In this document: positions 33,215-45,200 of the stretch, piece after piece | How the letters are laid out: the number at the start of each line of letters is the position of its first letter | How positions within the stretch are numbered: the first letter of the stretch is position 1 | Origin: Adiantum capillus-veneris | Taxonomy: Eukaryota; Streptophyta; Polypodiopsida; Polypodiales; Pteridaceae | Assembly: GCA_014529385.2 (NCBI GenBank) | Contig: CM043958.1 | Span: forward strand, 154,186,293 to 154,250,292 | Length of the DNA stretch: 64,000 nucleotides | Direction of reading: 5' to 3' | Made by a program: the position numbers and the translations under genes | The notes under the pieces: model-generated | Databases searched by the model: none | The model's input: the letters and a program-made list of their open reading frames with translations, nothing else | Told to the model about the DNA's origin: nothing

Positions 33215-33978
33215 TGTTGTGGGAGCGAACGCACCACCTATAAAGTGCATGCAGCACTACCTAGATCAACATAATGTCAATCGAGGACACATATGACACG
33301 GTAGGTGTACATAGGCAATATCTTTATCTTGTCAGGCACACATTCAACACTCTGGAAGGCCAAATAAACCAAAGCCAAGAATCTCACTGCTCTCAACTAC
33401 ACCACCCAACCCACATACACACAAACAAAAGGAAACTCATCAAATCATACTAGAATTGTACGAAACTTAAGGAACACCATCCCCTCACTAGGATACACTT
33501 GTCTTAAAGTCTCTACACTCAAAATCCTCACTCCACACCCATCTGTAGAAAACACGTATGCAGACATAGAATTTTTTTGAAAGTGTCTGAAACTGAAATC
33601 TATGAGTACCTATGCGTAGCTTATGTCGCCATGAATCTAACGACTACTGGCATGTAGAAAACAAAAATTGTTTGATACACTTACAACCACAAATATCTCA
33701 TAGAGGGGTTAGCACTTGTGCCTAGTTTCATGTGGAATGCTTGGCGTTGTTGTGTAGCTCTCTTTTAGCCTATCAAAATGGTGCAGTCGGATCTCCAATG
33801 CAATGAGCGAGCAGGGAGTGGTATCAGAATGAAGCTCATGCTCTCTCTCTTTCTCTCTCACACACAGTTGATGGCAACTCAAAACTTTGATTATGATAAA
33901 GTTCTTTTTACAAAATGACCTAGTTACCTAGTTACCATTGCAACCCGGCTTCTACAACTAGACTAGATACTCATCACA
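33215..33978 (-). repeat. 5' LTR of the gag-protease element
   Basis: Partner of 23984-24826. It ends ...ACTAGATACTCATCACA. Confidence 0.85.
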
Positions 33979-34243
33979 AATGATTTTTTAAACCATAATC
34001 TGCATCATTTTAGGACTCTCAAAAAATAAGACTTTGGTAGGAAAAGTGAGTTATGCCGTACTATTGACCCATGGGTCAACATTCTCCCATACCAAGCTAT
34101 CTTTGGGTAGCTTAATTTGTGGAATTCAAATTGAAGGTGAAGAAGAAGAGGGTTTGATACCTCTTAAATGTCCTTCAACAATCTTCCAAGCAAGGATGAG
34201 TCTCTACCCGTACACATACTATGTGCTTTTCAATTCCAAATTA

Positions 34244-34288
<45 letters not shown>

Positions 34289-35460
34289 ATCTTATCTTTT
34301 GTGAAAACCCCAAATCTTGAATCCTCTCTTTTCTTCTTGATTTAATCCTCTCCATGTAAGTAGAGGTATGTCTAGATCCCATCTTAAGGAAAAACTTGTT
34401 AATTGATAGCACTTCAATTGCATGAGCATTTTGCACCACACTAGCATGATCACTCATAGGAACTTCACATTATTTAAACCATCATTCATTAAACGTTCAT
34501 GCTTTACTCTTACACAATCAATCAAGGGAATCTTTTGTTGGGGTGTGTGACAAACCACTCCACCAATTAGTGAGAGCCCCCTCTACTTTGAAAGCTTGCA
34601 CTTTGACATCATCACTTACATCAGTAGATGCTCTCCCTCCACTCTATGAAATAATACTAAGCCACAATCTTGTATCCACCAACTCATATCCAATCAGTAT
34701 CTGGGGATGGGAGTGGAGGGAGCTTACATGGGAGCTTTTCCTCAAACTTACTATATGGGGCAATATTTGCAACAAAAAATCTCTCAACACTTCAGACAAA
34801 GAGAGATTTTGAAGAGAGCTTTTTTTTTTTTCTAGCTTAACATGAAATTCTCCCTAAAAATTACAATATCAATTCAGCATGTAGCATGTTGTAGCTATAA
34901 AATATGCTCTACACTTTACCAGTACGAGGATAGATAGACTCAATTCACTATTTACATCAATGATTACCTTAAAACAAATCCAAATATAAAATCAACAATT
35001 ACAATTTGTGCATGCATTTGCATTTTGCACTAGGAGATGTGATCAATACTAGTTTTTACAATTTTGTTTCATGTTTATGTGGCAACAATTGAAGACATGT
35101 AGTAGATCCTCACTTCTTAGTTTGTTTTGATGAATAAACATATTCTAGTTTAAATCCATGCCAAAATAGCAAAGAAAGATGTAGTAAATATGCTTGTAGG
35201 CTGTATATGGTCTACTTTGTGCCACTCGTTCTGCAAAGTCTCCACATGTACACATCAGGCTACTTGCAATATGGACCTCATACTTGTCGCCTTGGAATGG
35301 GGGAGTAGACGTCTCCACCATGAATTTTCACGTATGTATGCCTTTATGACAGTGTGCTACACAATATGGGCTTCCATGTTGATTGTTGACTCAATTCTCT
35401 TGGAGGCTTGAATAGATACTCATGGCCGTTAACGTACATTGTTGTTCTCCTTTATTGAAA
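33979..35460. other. No recognisable gene; (CT)n at 34248-34282
   Basis: Apart from a pure CT microsatellite near 34248-34282 and AT-rich sequence I see no feature. Open frames here are short and without motif. Confidence 0.6.
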
Positions 35461-35466
35461 TCTTAT

Positions 35467-36707
35467 CTAATTTGAAGCCTCACATCTCCAATGCCAGTAA
35501 TTTGAAGTACTTATGTTTGTCCCCTTTTCCACTGGCCATATACTTGGGATACTTGTTGGGCATTGAGTGATATTGTTACATATTTGCCAGGTGTGCTCCA
35601 CACTATCATTACAAAACCACATGAATTGTGCCTTTGAACGATTTTTGTGACCACTTTCATCCCCTCTCGCCCATGTGCGAATACCCCAAAATGATGGAGC
35701 AACAACACCTGCTCCCATGTTCTTTATATTTTTTTTACATTTACAGAGTCTGGATCCTAACCACCCTTGACATTGAACCCTGCTTCCCTTTGGTATTTTA
35801 CAGATTTACCACATTGTCTTATGAATGTCACTCTCCACAATCACTAGACCTTTCTTTGACCACTTGATCGGTCTCTACAGTAGATGCTTGGAAACCTCTA
35901 TGATTTTGTGGCATGTTCTGTGTGATATACTTTGGTCGATACGAAGCATTCTCCTCTGCATGCTCACTGTTGCTGCCTGATTTCTCTTTCTAGAAGCTAA
36001 AATATTATCCCACCCTATTGTTGGTTTCTGATAGAGTGGAGTATTACCGATCCCATCCTCAATCTCTCCAACAACAACAGCTAGCCCAGGTGCTCAACCT
36101 TGTTGTGCTCGACGTGCAAGTTTTTCAGTAGAAGGCCCATCACCCTGATACCTATCCTCAAAAAAGTCAGCATCTTGGCACTTTGAAGCAAAGTGTTTGA
36201 TAGATCAAACACGCATGCATCGTACAAGCCTAGAATTTCTTTGTTTCCAGGGTACCGCATATGCCACCAGCTTAGCCAACAATCCATTTGCAACAAGTTA
36301 TGGTCGGACACTTTTCCAAATGCCCACCAAGCTTGTATATTTGTATACAAGCTTGTTGCCTCTTCCTTGCTTCTTGCACGATGCCATAGATCACACATGT
36401 GCTTGTGGTCATCTTGAGAATTTTTATGCACGTATTGCATGGTGTGAATGTGCAAGCTTTGCTCTCAATGAAACAAACAAGAGCGCTCCCTTCCTTCCAT
36501 AACATTGCCACGTCCTTCATTGGATATAGAGAGAACAACTTTCCAATTTGCTCCAGCTTCATCCGCCATGAATCCTCTAAAATAGTTTGGACGATGTCCA
36601 CTCTCCAATAGCACCAAATTCATCATTTCCCAGAATAGGATCTGTGCTTCAGTGTCTTCTTCTTTCATCTTGAAGATGAAAATTGTCCTGAACATAAAAA
36701 TGATCAT
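35467..36707 (-). pseudogene. Probable MULE-type transposase remnant
   Basis: Minus-strand frames read, in order, HRPNYFRGFMADEAGANWKV, GNVMEGRERSCLFH (about 36465-36560), then TMQYVHKNSQDDHKHMCDLW and DHNLLQMDCWLSWWHMRYPG (about 36240-36455), and further downstream SVEHTWQICNNITQCPTSIP (about 35520-35610). The D-E-A...C-F-H order recalls the DDE core of Mutator-like transposases with a zinc-coordinating C/H pair. At least two frameshifts separate the parts. The assignment is from memory of family patterns and unproven; another plant DDE superfamily is possible. Terminal inverted repeats were not found. Confidence 0.45.
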
Positions 36708-38345
36708 TCAATACTATGAAAGAACAAAGGAGCAACAAGTTTTATTCATCCAGCCTTATGTAGGATCATAGATATGTGCTACCATTGTTGTCCACCCTAC
36801 CACCCTTCATACGTGATCAAAGCAAACCGAGATTTTTTGCAAGTCTCCATTGCCGTCTTGTTGCATTCTATTTACCAACTTAACACCTGAGCCAGGGCCA
36901 TCGATTGACATTTTGAACACATGGAAATGTTTGGTACGGTCTGTTGATTGCCTTGGAAATATCATACCGTGGAAACCTATAACCTTAGTGGTTCTTCAAT
37001 CAAATCAATTGCAACTCTACACCGACTCCAATCCATGTAGTAGCTGCTTTTCACGTCCAATCCTTAAACATGAGAAAACATTACATATTAGCACATTGAA
37101 CAAGCAAACAAGACTGCCAATTCATATAAAATGCATCTAAGCAACACTTTGAGTATGGATAAATGGTTGCATCTCATCCAATATAGAGAGGATATCTTTG
37201 CTATTAAGTTTCTCTCCGCTATCTTGAACCACCGCTCCCATTACCATTTGCTTGGCAAGACTCAGCTGCAAATGCCTTGGACCAACCGTTGTTGATTTAG
37301 ACACCACACGAGACACAAGTTCTCTCATATGATGAATTAAAGATCATAAAACTCCCTTTGTGATAGGATGATTATGGTTTCTAACGTGGATAGACAACCT
37401 GGTTTATTTATATTTGGCCAGTAACTAATAGACATCACGGGAACACTCCCGAATCAAGATTGGACTCTGATTACAGTGGAAGCATTGTAGTGCTCCATTA
37501 CCAGAGCTCAACATACCACTTGACGTAATTGCAGTTAGCAACTTACCTATCCAAGAAGTCTCATTAGGCCTTCTACTCATCGCATTGATTGAGCAAGAGT
37601 TTTTTTTGTAGATGAGATGTATAGCACATTTACTTCTCTTGATCAAAGTTGGGTACTTAATTCTAGAATGAACAGGCTTAACTCAACAATGTCATCGTAC
37701 TTTTTCTCCATCCCAAACATCCTAGGGACCCCATCAAGTATAGCATCAAGCTCATAAACACAGTCCCCATTGTATAATTGTAAACCTAGAAATCATTTTG
37801 TTTAACTTGGAATACTTGTGCCTATTCAGTGCAATGTACTCTAGTGCACTCAGGGTTTTCTCCACCTGGTTTGAACTTGAAGTCTTTTCTTTGTTTTGCC
37901 TTTTTCCAATCCAATCAGCATCTTCCGTTGTTTGCCATAAAGCAGGATCTCAACCTTCATTGCTTTTGTCTGGGTTTTCAGTGACAAATCCTTCATTTTC
38001 ATCCAAAGAGATGTCAGATAAGTCCACTATTGCTACACTTGATCTAGGCGTTTTATCCATATCCCTGTTTGTAACCAGCAAGAACTTTGTAGACAAGGTT
38101 GAATCCAACACATATTGAAAATGATGAGTCAATGTCACACCATCTTTAACCTCAGTTGTATGTCACCATCTGGTATAGAGATGATGAAAAATACCCTGCT
38201 ATTTCTACTACCTCCATAATCCCCACGCTTCACCATAGCAAATCTTCCAAAAAATCCAACATCAATGGGTTACCACTAAGAGTATTCAAGAACAAAGTGA
38301 CCTTGCATGTGGAGGAGGAATCCATCACTTTGTGTTTCTTCTAGA
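36708..38345 (-). other. Possible upstream part of the same transposon
   Basis: Short minus-strand frames (37137-37328, 37425-37646, 37950-38138) have protein-like composition (e.g. RSSVAIVDLSDISLDENEGF) but no nameable motif. They may be the N-terminal exons of the remnant at 35467-36707. Confidence 0.3.
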
Positions 38346-38739
38346 TCTTTCCGGTTATTGAGATGTATTTTAGCTCATACCAACACCTATATTTATAGAA
38401 AAACTATCCACTTACATTCAACTATCTTCTCTATGTTATGGTTTGAAGCAAGAATATGTAATTTTTAGACTTCTATATGCTGCTCCAAGACTCTCCTTCA
38501 TTCTCCCACCATGTCATTTTGATCAGTTCTCTCTATCCCTATCCATAAAAAGGAATTAATTTTAGGATTAAAAATTTGTGAATATAGAAAAAATCAAGAT
38601 TCAATTTACATCTTTTTCAATAATTCTAGAAAGTTGGTTGGTTAACATGACATGAACCTTTACCCTAGGTCTAATAGAATGAAAGAATCTTGAATCCAAG
38701 CACTTTCCCAAGCATAGCACATTGGAGCTCCTTGTGGAT
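38346..38739. other. No recognisable feature
   Basis: AT-rich sequence without motifs. Confidence 0.5.
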
Positions 38740-39530
38740 TCATGCTATCATGTGAGAGATCTTTGGATGCTTATGGGTTATCATTTTTTTCTCCCTTGGA
38801 AGGTCACACATGACAACATTGACCCAATCCTCACAACTAGAAACAATTGTTCTCCTTATAACTTTCACATTCCTCAAGACAATACCTATTGTTTCCAGAT
38901 AGAATCCCCTCTCTCTCTTCTTTCTCTTCCATTCTTGCCTTTTGAAATCCATGTGGGATCTATCTTCTGGGAACTTTCTCCTTTGTTAAGAATCTTGTGC
39001 ACAAATTGTCACTGGGAGAAGATTTTTTGAGACAACCATAGCGAGGTGGTGAATGGTTTTTCAAGATAGTCTTGGTCATGTGTTTATACACATAAGCACA
39101 AATGTTGTCAAAAGGCTAGAACAAAATTGCACAAAAAGGTCAAGAGAAAGTGTCTTTGAGTTGCAAACTCAAAAACTTCTCACAAAATTTTGAAAAGCCT
39201 CTCCTCTTGCAACTCCAAGACATCTCCAAGATTTGAGAACATATCTTCATCATAGCGACCCTATACTCTTTCCAAGTTTGGTGTACCTTTCCATGAGCCT
39301 TAAGGCTAAACCACCATTGCAAAGAGCCTTTTGGGGGTACATTGCTACAAATCATAGACTGGTTTGTGAAGTGCGTAGATCCAAAGGTAGCTTTTTTTCT
39401 TTGTTGAAATTAAGGACTTTGTCGATGTTTTCATTCATTAAACAAACTCGATGCTCTTTTCATTCCCTACAAATGGCACTCTCTTTTCTAGGCAAGGTGA
39501 GCACCTTTGTGTTAAAAAACTTTTAAAAAC
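38740..39530 (-). pseudogene. Ty3/gypsy gag remnant
   Basis: Minus-strand phrases FVAMYPQKALCNGGLALRLM, QTWKEYRVAMMK and a basic tail MDFKRQEWKRKKRERG follow the order of chromovirus gag (HHVAMHFQKLARQWWASL, then TWKE/C-R-A-IMK). Several stops and frameshifts. It corresponds to the gag core seen in the element at 291-12318, but is much more decayed. Confidence 0.5.
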
Positions 39531-39536
39531 CCTAAA

Positions 39537-39576
39537 TTTTTAGCATTAAAAAATAAATTCCTCTCCCTCCCTCCCT

Positions 39577-39618
<42 letters not shown>

Positions 39619-39637
39619 AAGGTAAGCGCTAGGGCTT

Positions 39638-39712
<75 letters not shown>

Positions 39713-40163
39713 GGTAGAAGAATTTTTTTTCTTTAAATGATAGGGTTAAAGGTATGAAAAGCATGTTTTTTCAGGTTTTTTAATATCCTTTAAAAATTAA
39801 AATTAATCTCAAAATAATATTTAATCTCACAACCTTTTTAGCGTTATTAAATAATTTCCTCTCCCCCCCCCCCCCCCCTCTGTGTGTGTGTGTGTGTGTG
39901 TGTTTCTCCCTTGCGCTCACAAAAAGGTGAGTGCTAGGGAGAAATGGTGGGAGAGTGGGAGTTTTTCCCTTGCGCTCACAAAAAGGTGAGCGCTAGGGAG
40001 AAATGGTGGGAGAGTGGGAGGGACAAAGAGAGAGAGAGAGAGAGAGGGAGGGAGGGAGGGAGGGAGAGGAAATTAATTTATTTTTGAAGAGAGGGAGAGA
40101 AATTAGATATGAAGATGTTCTTTAAAGATTTTTAAATGCCTAAAAAAAGTTTTTTAATCTATT

Positions 40164-40219
<56 letters not shown>

Positions 40220-40275
40220 CAAGCTCTTCTTCTCCCTCCCACTCTCCCTCTCTCCCTTGCGCTCACAAAAAGGTA
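39537..40275. repeat. Foldback/microsatellite cluster
   Basis: Blocks of (CCCT)n/(CT)n (39560-39615), (GT)n (39645-39675), (GA)n (39675-39709), C16 (39863-39878), (GT)n (39881-39903), (AG)n/(GGGA)n (40026-40067) and (TC)n (40167-40216) are joined by copies of CCCTTGCGCTCACAAAAAGG. The left edge AATAAATTCCTCTCCCTCCC and right edge GGGAGGGAGAGGAAATTAATTTATT are inverted repeats, so the ~540-bp unit 39546-40085 can fold back. TTTTAGC(A/G)TTA..ATTTCCTCTCCC is present twice as a direct repeat (39538 and 39838). Confidence 0.85.
39905..40020. repeat. 59-bp tandem repeat with a perfect hairpin
   Basis: Two copies 59 bases apart. In the second, GCGCTCAC (39972-39979), loop AAAAAG, and GTGAGCGC (39986-39993) form a perfect 8-bp stem, extendable to CCCT...AGGG with one mismatch. 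The first copy has one mismatch (GTGAGTGC). A related, differently arranged copy lies at 39615-39645 and a half copy at 40255-40272. Confidence 0.92.
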
Positions 40276-40685
40276 AACTACTAACCTAGCTAAACTAGCT
40301 CAACTAGCTAAACTACATGGTAGTAGATTGCCTCCTAGATGCTTTTCCGTTGTAGTATTGGAAGTATACGATGGCAAAGATGCCCATCTACCTCATGTTC
40401 CTTCAATGAACGATGAAATGGCTTCTCTTAAGAAAGTAGAGAAAAGCGTGGTTGCGTGACCAAAAAACAATCTAGTGATTATAATTTTCATCCCTATATA
40501 TACAATGTTGTTTGATGTGTATAAGTATAGATCTTTAAGAGATCTACCAAATGTTTGTTGTTTTCATTGAGTTTTAATCAATATTACATTGTTCTTTAAT
40601 TAGTGTCTCACCAAGTCTACAAGGAAAGAACAATAAGACAAGTCTACGTCTGCTAGTGTGACTATGCCAAAAAGCATATTAGCTA

Positions 40686-41515
40686 GTGCAATGCCATCTC
40701 CTCTTGCAACATCCAAAAAAACCAAAAAAGATTGCAAAAAGAAAAGTAAAAGTGCATGAAGGAACATCGTATGGATTTGTGGAGGAGAAATACAATTTTG
40801 ACACGGAGATCAGTGATAGAGAAATGGAGGCGTATATGAGTGCGAGAGCAAATGCTAGAGGAGAATTCCCTATCAACGAGGACATTACATTACGCCAAGA
40901 CATGTTATCAAAGAATTTGGGAAATTTAAAAGTAAGTAAGAGCATTTGAGTTTTATGAATTCTATGATGGTGTTTAAGATATTTTGGGGGCCGCAGGGTA
41001 GAGCACAAATATCCACTTCCTTGGGTTCCTCTGTGCCATTTGGTTAAGCTAGAGAAAGCCAGGCAAGTAAGCTAGGATACCAAGAGACTACAATTGTTGG
41101 CTGATACGTTCGTGTTGGAGGGGTATTATAATTTATGAGCCTAAAGGAAACTTCATATGCTCTCTCAATGCACCTAGACATCCTGCCATCAAAGTGGATG
41201 ACAATATCAAAAAGACGTAATATTGTGGAATGCAATAAATGAAGAATTTGAGGCTGAGATCTGAGGCACTATTTGGAGCAACTTGTGCGAGAAAATATTG
41301 TACACTTGGGATGGAAACCATAGGCTCGCCGCTTGGATGGGAGTTCTAAAATATAGTAAGCTACATGTTAATTTTGTTAATTTCCTAGCATCTTCTGAAT
41401 AACAATGAATGTGTGACCTCTCTTTCGATGTTAGGTGTTGCTTATGAAAAAGATGCCGAAGAGGGTGACATGGTAGAGGTTGATGAGCATGTGCATCATC
41501 CCCCTTGCAAGACAA
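40686..41515 (+). pseudogene. Decayed spliced gene fragment, unknown family
   Basis: Several plus-strand pieces look like exons with splice signals. Piece 1 (about 40686-40931) ends LRQDMLSKNLGNLK before GTAAGTAAG. Piece 2 (about 41000-41061) reads VEHKYPLPWVPLCHLVKLEK, then RQ before GTAAGC, preceded by an acceptor-like CCGCAG. Piece 3 (about 41216-41350) reads DVILWNAINEEFEAEI, stop, then EKILYTWDGNHRLAAWMGVL. Piece 4 (from 41437, after TGTTAG) reads VAYEKDAEEGDMVEVDEHVHH. Phases do not all fit and there are stops, so it is probably dead. I cannot name the family; a lineage-specific repeated gene or captured transposon cargo are both possible. Confidence 0.4.
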
Positions 41516-43060
41516 TTTACCTATTTTTCAAGTATTAATCAAAGATTAGGAACAAAGGTCATCATCCGCAAGCTAGCTACCCTTGGCTTGTTTGATAGCT
41601 ATGCACAAAATTGTGTTCGTCACCTATACTCATGGGTAACCTACGCATGAACTATCAAGCCAAACCCTGCCCAGTTATTGTCCTACAAATGAGTCTTTGG
41701 AATGGCAGTTGGGAGCAATTGTTCACCATTGAATTTCTCAACGTGGATGCTGACATTCAAAATCCTAGAGCATAATGAGGACCATGCATCCACTTGTTGA
41801 GTGTCAAGGGAAGGCAATGAGCACCTCCTACTGATTGTGAGTGTATGTGCTTCACATGTAAGCCTTGCAAGTCTAAGGTATTTGCATCTACAATGACATG
41901 CATGCCCACAAACTTTTGCAAATGAGAGTCATAATAAGAGGGTGCATAGATGAGAGTTTTTCTTTTCTAAACTTTTGGACTCTAGCTTGTAGGCATTTAA
42001 GCGTTACAAAGGTTGGTTCACCACTTTTTTCTAGTTACCCGCAAGTTCTATATGTGCTTGCGGTCTTACTGACATGCTTCAAGGTTGAGTCTCTTGACGT
42101 CGTATAGCTCCACCAACAACCCAGCTACCTTGCAAGCCCCTCATATCTGCATTGTTCCATGTTACTTGTACGAGTCTCCACAATATGGATGCACATGCTC
42201 CCTCAAGTTTTTAGTGAGTCAATTATTAGATAAGATAAAATGATTATTAAGGTGAACATGAAGATAATGAGGAATGGTTTAGAACATCCACATGTTGACG
42301 AGTATAAACAATCTCTAATGTTTTCATGTAGGTCAGCTAATCTTTTGTGATTGAAGAGGTCTATATGTAAAATAGCTTCATAATCAATATTTTGTGATTA
42401 AGCGAGCCAACATGTAAAATAGCTTCATATATAAAATAACTATGAATTAAAATTCCCCATTGTGTGCATGCAATTATTACTACAATGTCATCACATTGCC
42501 AATGTTATAGAAAAGATAAGTTAGTAGATAACTTATGGTTACATCACACTTTGTACTAACACTCATACACTGCTTTTCCATGCCAAAGACCTATGGTAGA
42601 TTATGCACTAATTCTCATAGACTAGTCACAATCAAACTTATTTTCACACATTTATGGTTGACAACAATGTACCTTCACGATAGGCTTGATGTATACCAAG
42701 AACCTAGGATAGGAAGTACATTAGCATCTTAACTAAAGGAGTTGATGATATGGTTTTTGAAAATTTTATTTCTTTCAAGGGGGAATGAACGAGAAGCAAA
42801 CAAACATATAAAAGTGTACAAATAGAATGAAAAATGGGTTATAGCACCTTAATGCATAAGTAAAACATATGCTTTGATTTTAATAGAATCTTGCATGTGT
42901 CTACAAGAATCATAGGATAAGTTGTTAAGTATGGAGCCTCATTTACCCTTGTAATTTTCTATATTAAGAGCGCACATCTGTAAGGCCATCGTGTGTGAAG
43001 AAAAATTAATCGTCGAAATGAAAATTTTTACGGTCAAGACTTCGTTGGAATATTCTTTTT
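41516..43060. other. No recognisable gene
   Basis: Low-complexity AT-rich sequence. TAAAATAGCTTCATA occurs twice near 42369 and 42416 in a short imperfect repeat. Confidence 0.55.
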
Positions 43061-43070
43061 TGCCAAAATA

Positions 43071-43210
43071 TTATGGTCGGATGGCGTCCGAAAAGTGGTC
43101 GAAAAATAGCCGATCGTTTGGCCGGTAGTCAATGGCCATTGGCCAATGGTCAAAAGTCAATGGCCGGTGGTCAGTGGCCAAATTCATTGGCTGGTGGCCG
43201 ATTTCAAAGG
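43071..43210. repeat. TGGCC/GGCCA-rich degenerate repeat
   Basis: About 140 bases dominated by variants of GTCAATGGCC, TGGCCAATGG and GGTGGCC in both orientations, GC-richer than its surroundings. It translates into a repetitive SQWPLANGQ/AGGQWPNSLAGG-like frame, which I take as a by-product of the repeat. Confidence 0.7.
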
Positions 43211-43325
43211 CAAACTTTTCTTCTCAAGGTTGGCCACACATGGATGCATTGGAGAGTCCAATTTAGACTTGTCTACACAAGGGCGGCTACAAACGGTTGC
43301 CTCTCATGAGAGAGGACAACCCTTT

Positions 43326-43340
43326 TGGCCTATAAAAGAA
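43326..43340 (+). promoter_or_regulatory. Candidate TATA box
   Basis: GGCCTATAAAAGAAGG is a canonical plant TATA context, about 130 bases after the GGCC repeat. No gene follows, so it may belong to an LTR remnant. Confidence 0.3.
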
Positions 43341-43534
43341 GGCCATTTCTACACACATTTTAGAGTGTTAAGTTGATGCAACAAGGTGCGTGGGAGGTGG
43401 TGAGAGTGAAGCAAGGCGGGAGCTCTATGAAGGTATATTCCCTTTGTAACCTACTTCTTGTTTGAAGTACTAAAACCATTAAGTGGCTGCTTTCCCATGG
43501 ATGTAATCCACATTGGGTGAACCAGGTATATCAT

Positions 43535-43571
<37 letters not shown>
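43535..43571. repeat. (CT)n microsatellite
   Basis: Pure CT repeat followed by TAATCTCTCG. Confidence 0.97.
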
Positions 43572-43572
<1 letters not shown>

Positions 43573-44765
43573 ATCTCTCGTGTGTGAAATTTGTCTCTCT
43601 GCATTAAGTAAGCTACTCAAATATCTATTTAGCTACATCCTATATCCTAACATAAGTTTCAGGTAGGTAAGAGTAGGATATTTTAGTAGCATTTTTTAGT
43701 TTCTTGAGAAGAGAAGAGAACTGTACATAGAAGTACATCAATGAAACAATTCCATTACCTCGGTATGCCTTGGAGTTATTGATCTCACAAGACTTTGGGG
43801 ATGCTTCATTAATGTATTTTCCACAGCAAGAGAGTCTCCTTGTCAGAGAACCATTGTGATGTATCATGGGACATTGAGCGATGGTGATGAATCAAATCGA
43901 ACCGCCATGATGTATCAAGTAGATGAATCATGTTAGCTTAGGAGTACACCATGACATGAACATATGAAGGAAATGAAAAATACATGAAGTCTTTGTAAAA
44001 ACCCCAAGTTTGGCTTAAGGCGGCATTTGTTAGAGTAAGTCCAACTTGTGGCACCATATGGGAAAGCCCTCTAGCCACCTAGGAAAGATGATGCAACATC
44101 TCTAGCGAATGATTGTAAAGAACTAAGCTTATTTAAGAGGCTATTCTCTAATCAATCAAGTTCACTTTTGAATTCTATCATTTGTGTCTATACTCTACCC
44201 TAATGATCTTGCACTTTTCATAGCCTAACCTAATCTCCATCTCTCTAACCCTAATACCATGGTTAAGCTAAGGTTGCATCCTCCATAGCCTAATTCCACA
44301 CCATCGGTGATTAGGGAAAGCACTTCCCAACAACATGGTGCATCATGCAACCTATAGTGGATAGTTGTCTCCATTCAATTTTCCATCAACAGAATACATC
44401 TTGAAAACATCATTGCTCTCATCGATAATGAAAGATTGAACCTAATATAGAAATGTCCAAATTGAGTAGAAATTGAATGGAAACCGTTTGTGCTATGTAG
44501 CGCAAACCATAGCAGATTTTCAAAGACCTTTTATGAAAAAATTTGTACTCAAAGAAATTTTGCATAAAAGGATGAAATTGCTTGTGTAGCACTTGTAGTA
44601 GTGGAAATGGAGGCCAAAATGAGCTTGAATCGATATTCTGAGCACACCAAGCACTATGAGCTTTCCCAAATTATTTATCAGCCCACTGATGCTCACCAAT
44701 GATCACCCAAATGTGAGAAAGAGAGAAAAGGGGTGCTAGCAACTATGCTCGGTAGGATGCGACTT
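43572..44765. other. No recognisable gene
   Basis: Non-coding by inspection. By position its right end could be the leader of the minus-strand element whose PBS lies at 44766. Confidence 0.45.
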
Positions 44766-45030
44766 GCTTTGATACCGATTGTTGGGGTTAGGGGTGTAGG
44801 ATTGCACACACAACTTGGAGATAGGCAAGAGTCTCAAGGCACACAATGGAGAATGTATTACCAAGTGTGAAAATACCAAATAAGATAGCCTTAGAGTGAT
44901 GGGCGTATATACAAAGCACGGGGTACAAAAACCTCTTAGTGAGGGAAAAAGTGCCCCAGTGATCCTAAGTGTGTTCACACACATCACTACATATACATAG
45001 CAACAAAAAATTTCATAATCAACCTTCAAT
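44766..45030 (-). mobile_element. LTR end with degenerate Met-type PBS
   Basis: The minus strand reads ...CCCCTAACCCCAACA followed by ATCGGTATCAAAGC, a two-change version of TGGTATCAGAGC. TTTGTATATACGCC at about 44900-44915 could be its TATA region. The upstream LTR edge is unclear because copia gag-like sequence starts at about 45030. Confidence 0.45.
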
Positions 45031-45200
45031 AATACCTTGGAATGCTTTTCGTTTTCTCCAAAGTTCCTCTTTAGCACATTGGTACTTCATTAAGTCAACA
45101 TAAATTCCATCCAAAGAGGTGACAATAATACCTAATGCTTGCTTATTTTTGGCTTGGAATTGAGGCAATGTTTCTTTAGTCATAGCCTGTTTGTCAAGGT
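45031..45200 (-). pseudogene. Copia gag fragment
   Basis: Minus-strand frame QALGIIVTSLDGIYVDLMKY followed by QCAKEELWRK matches the copia gag order of ...I..SL......C.TAKE.W. It resembles the better preserved gag at 55148-55987 (QALGIIITSLHDNYIHFIDD). Too short to say more. Confidence 0.4.

Larger units (their letters stand above)
23984..33978 (-). mobile_element. Pol-less gag-protease LTR element with tRNA-Asp PBS
   Basis: Direct repeats at 23984-24826 and 33215-33978 start TGTTGTGGGAG and end near CTACTCAT(C/T)ACA. The PBS at 33197-33213 matches plant tRNA-Asp, the type used by Athila-related gypsy elements. On the minus strand only gag (28631 to ~26500) and protease (~25395 to 24812) are found between a very long leader and the 3' LTR. 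RT, RNase H and integrase are absent. It is best described as a large retrotransposon derivative of an Athila-like family. No matching target-site duplication is apparent. Confidence 0.8.
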
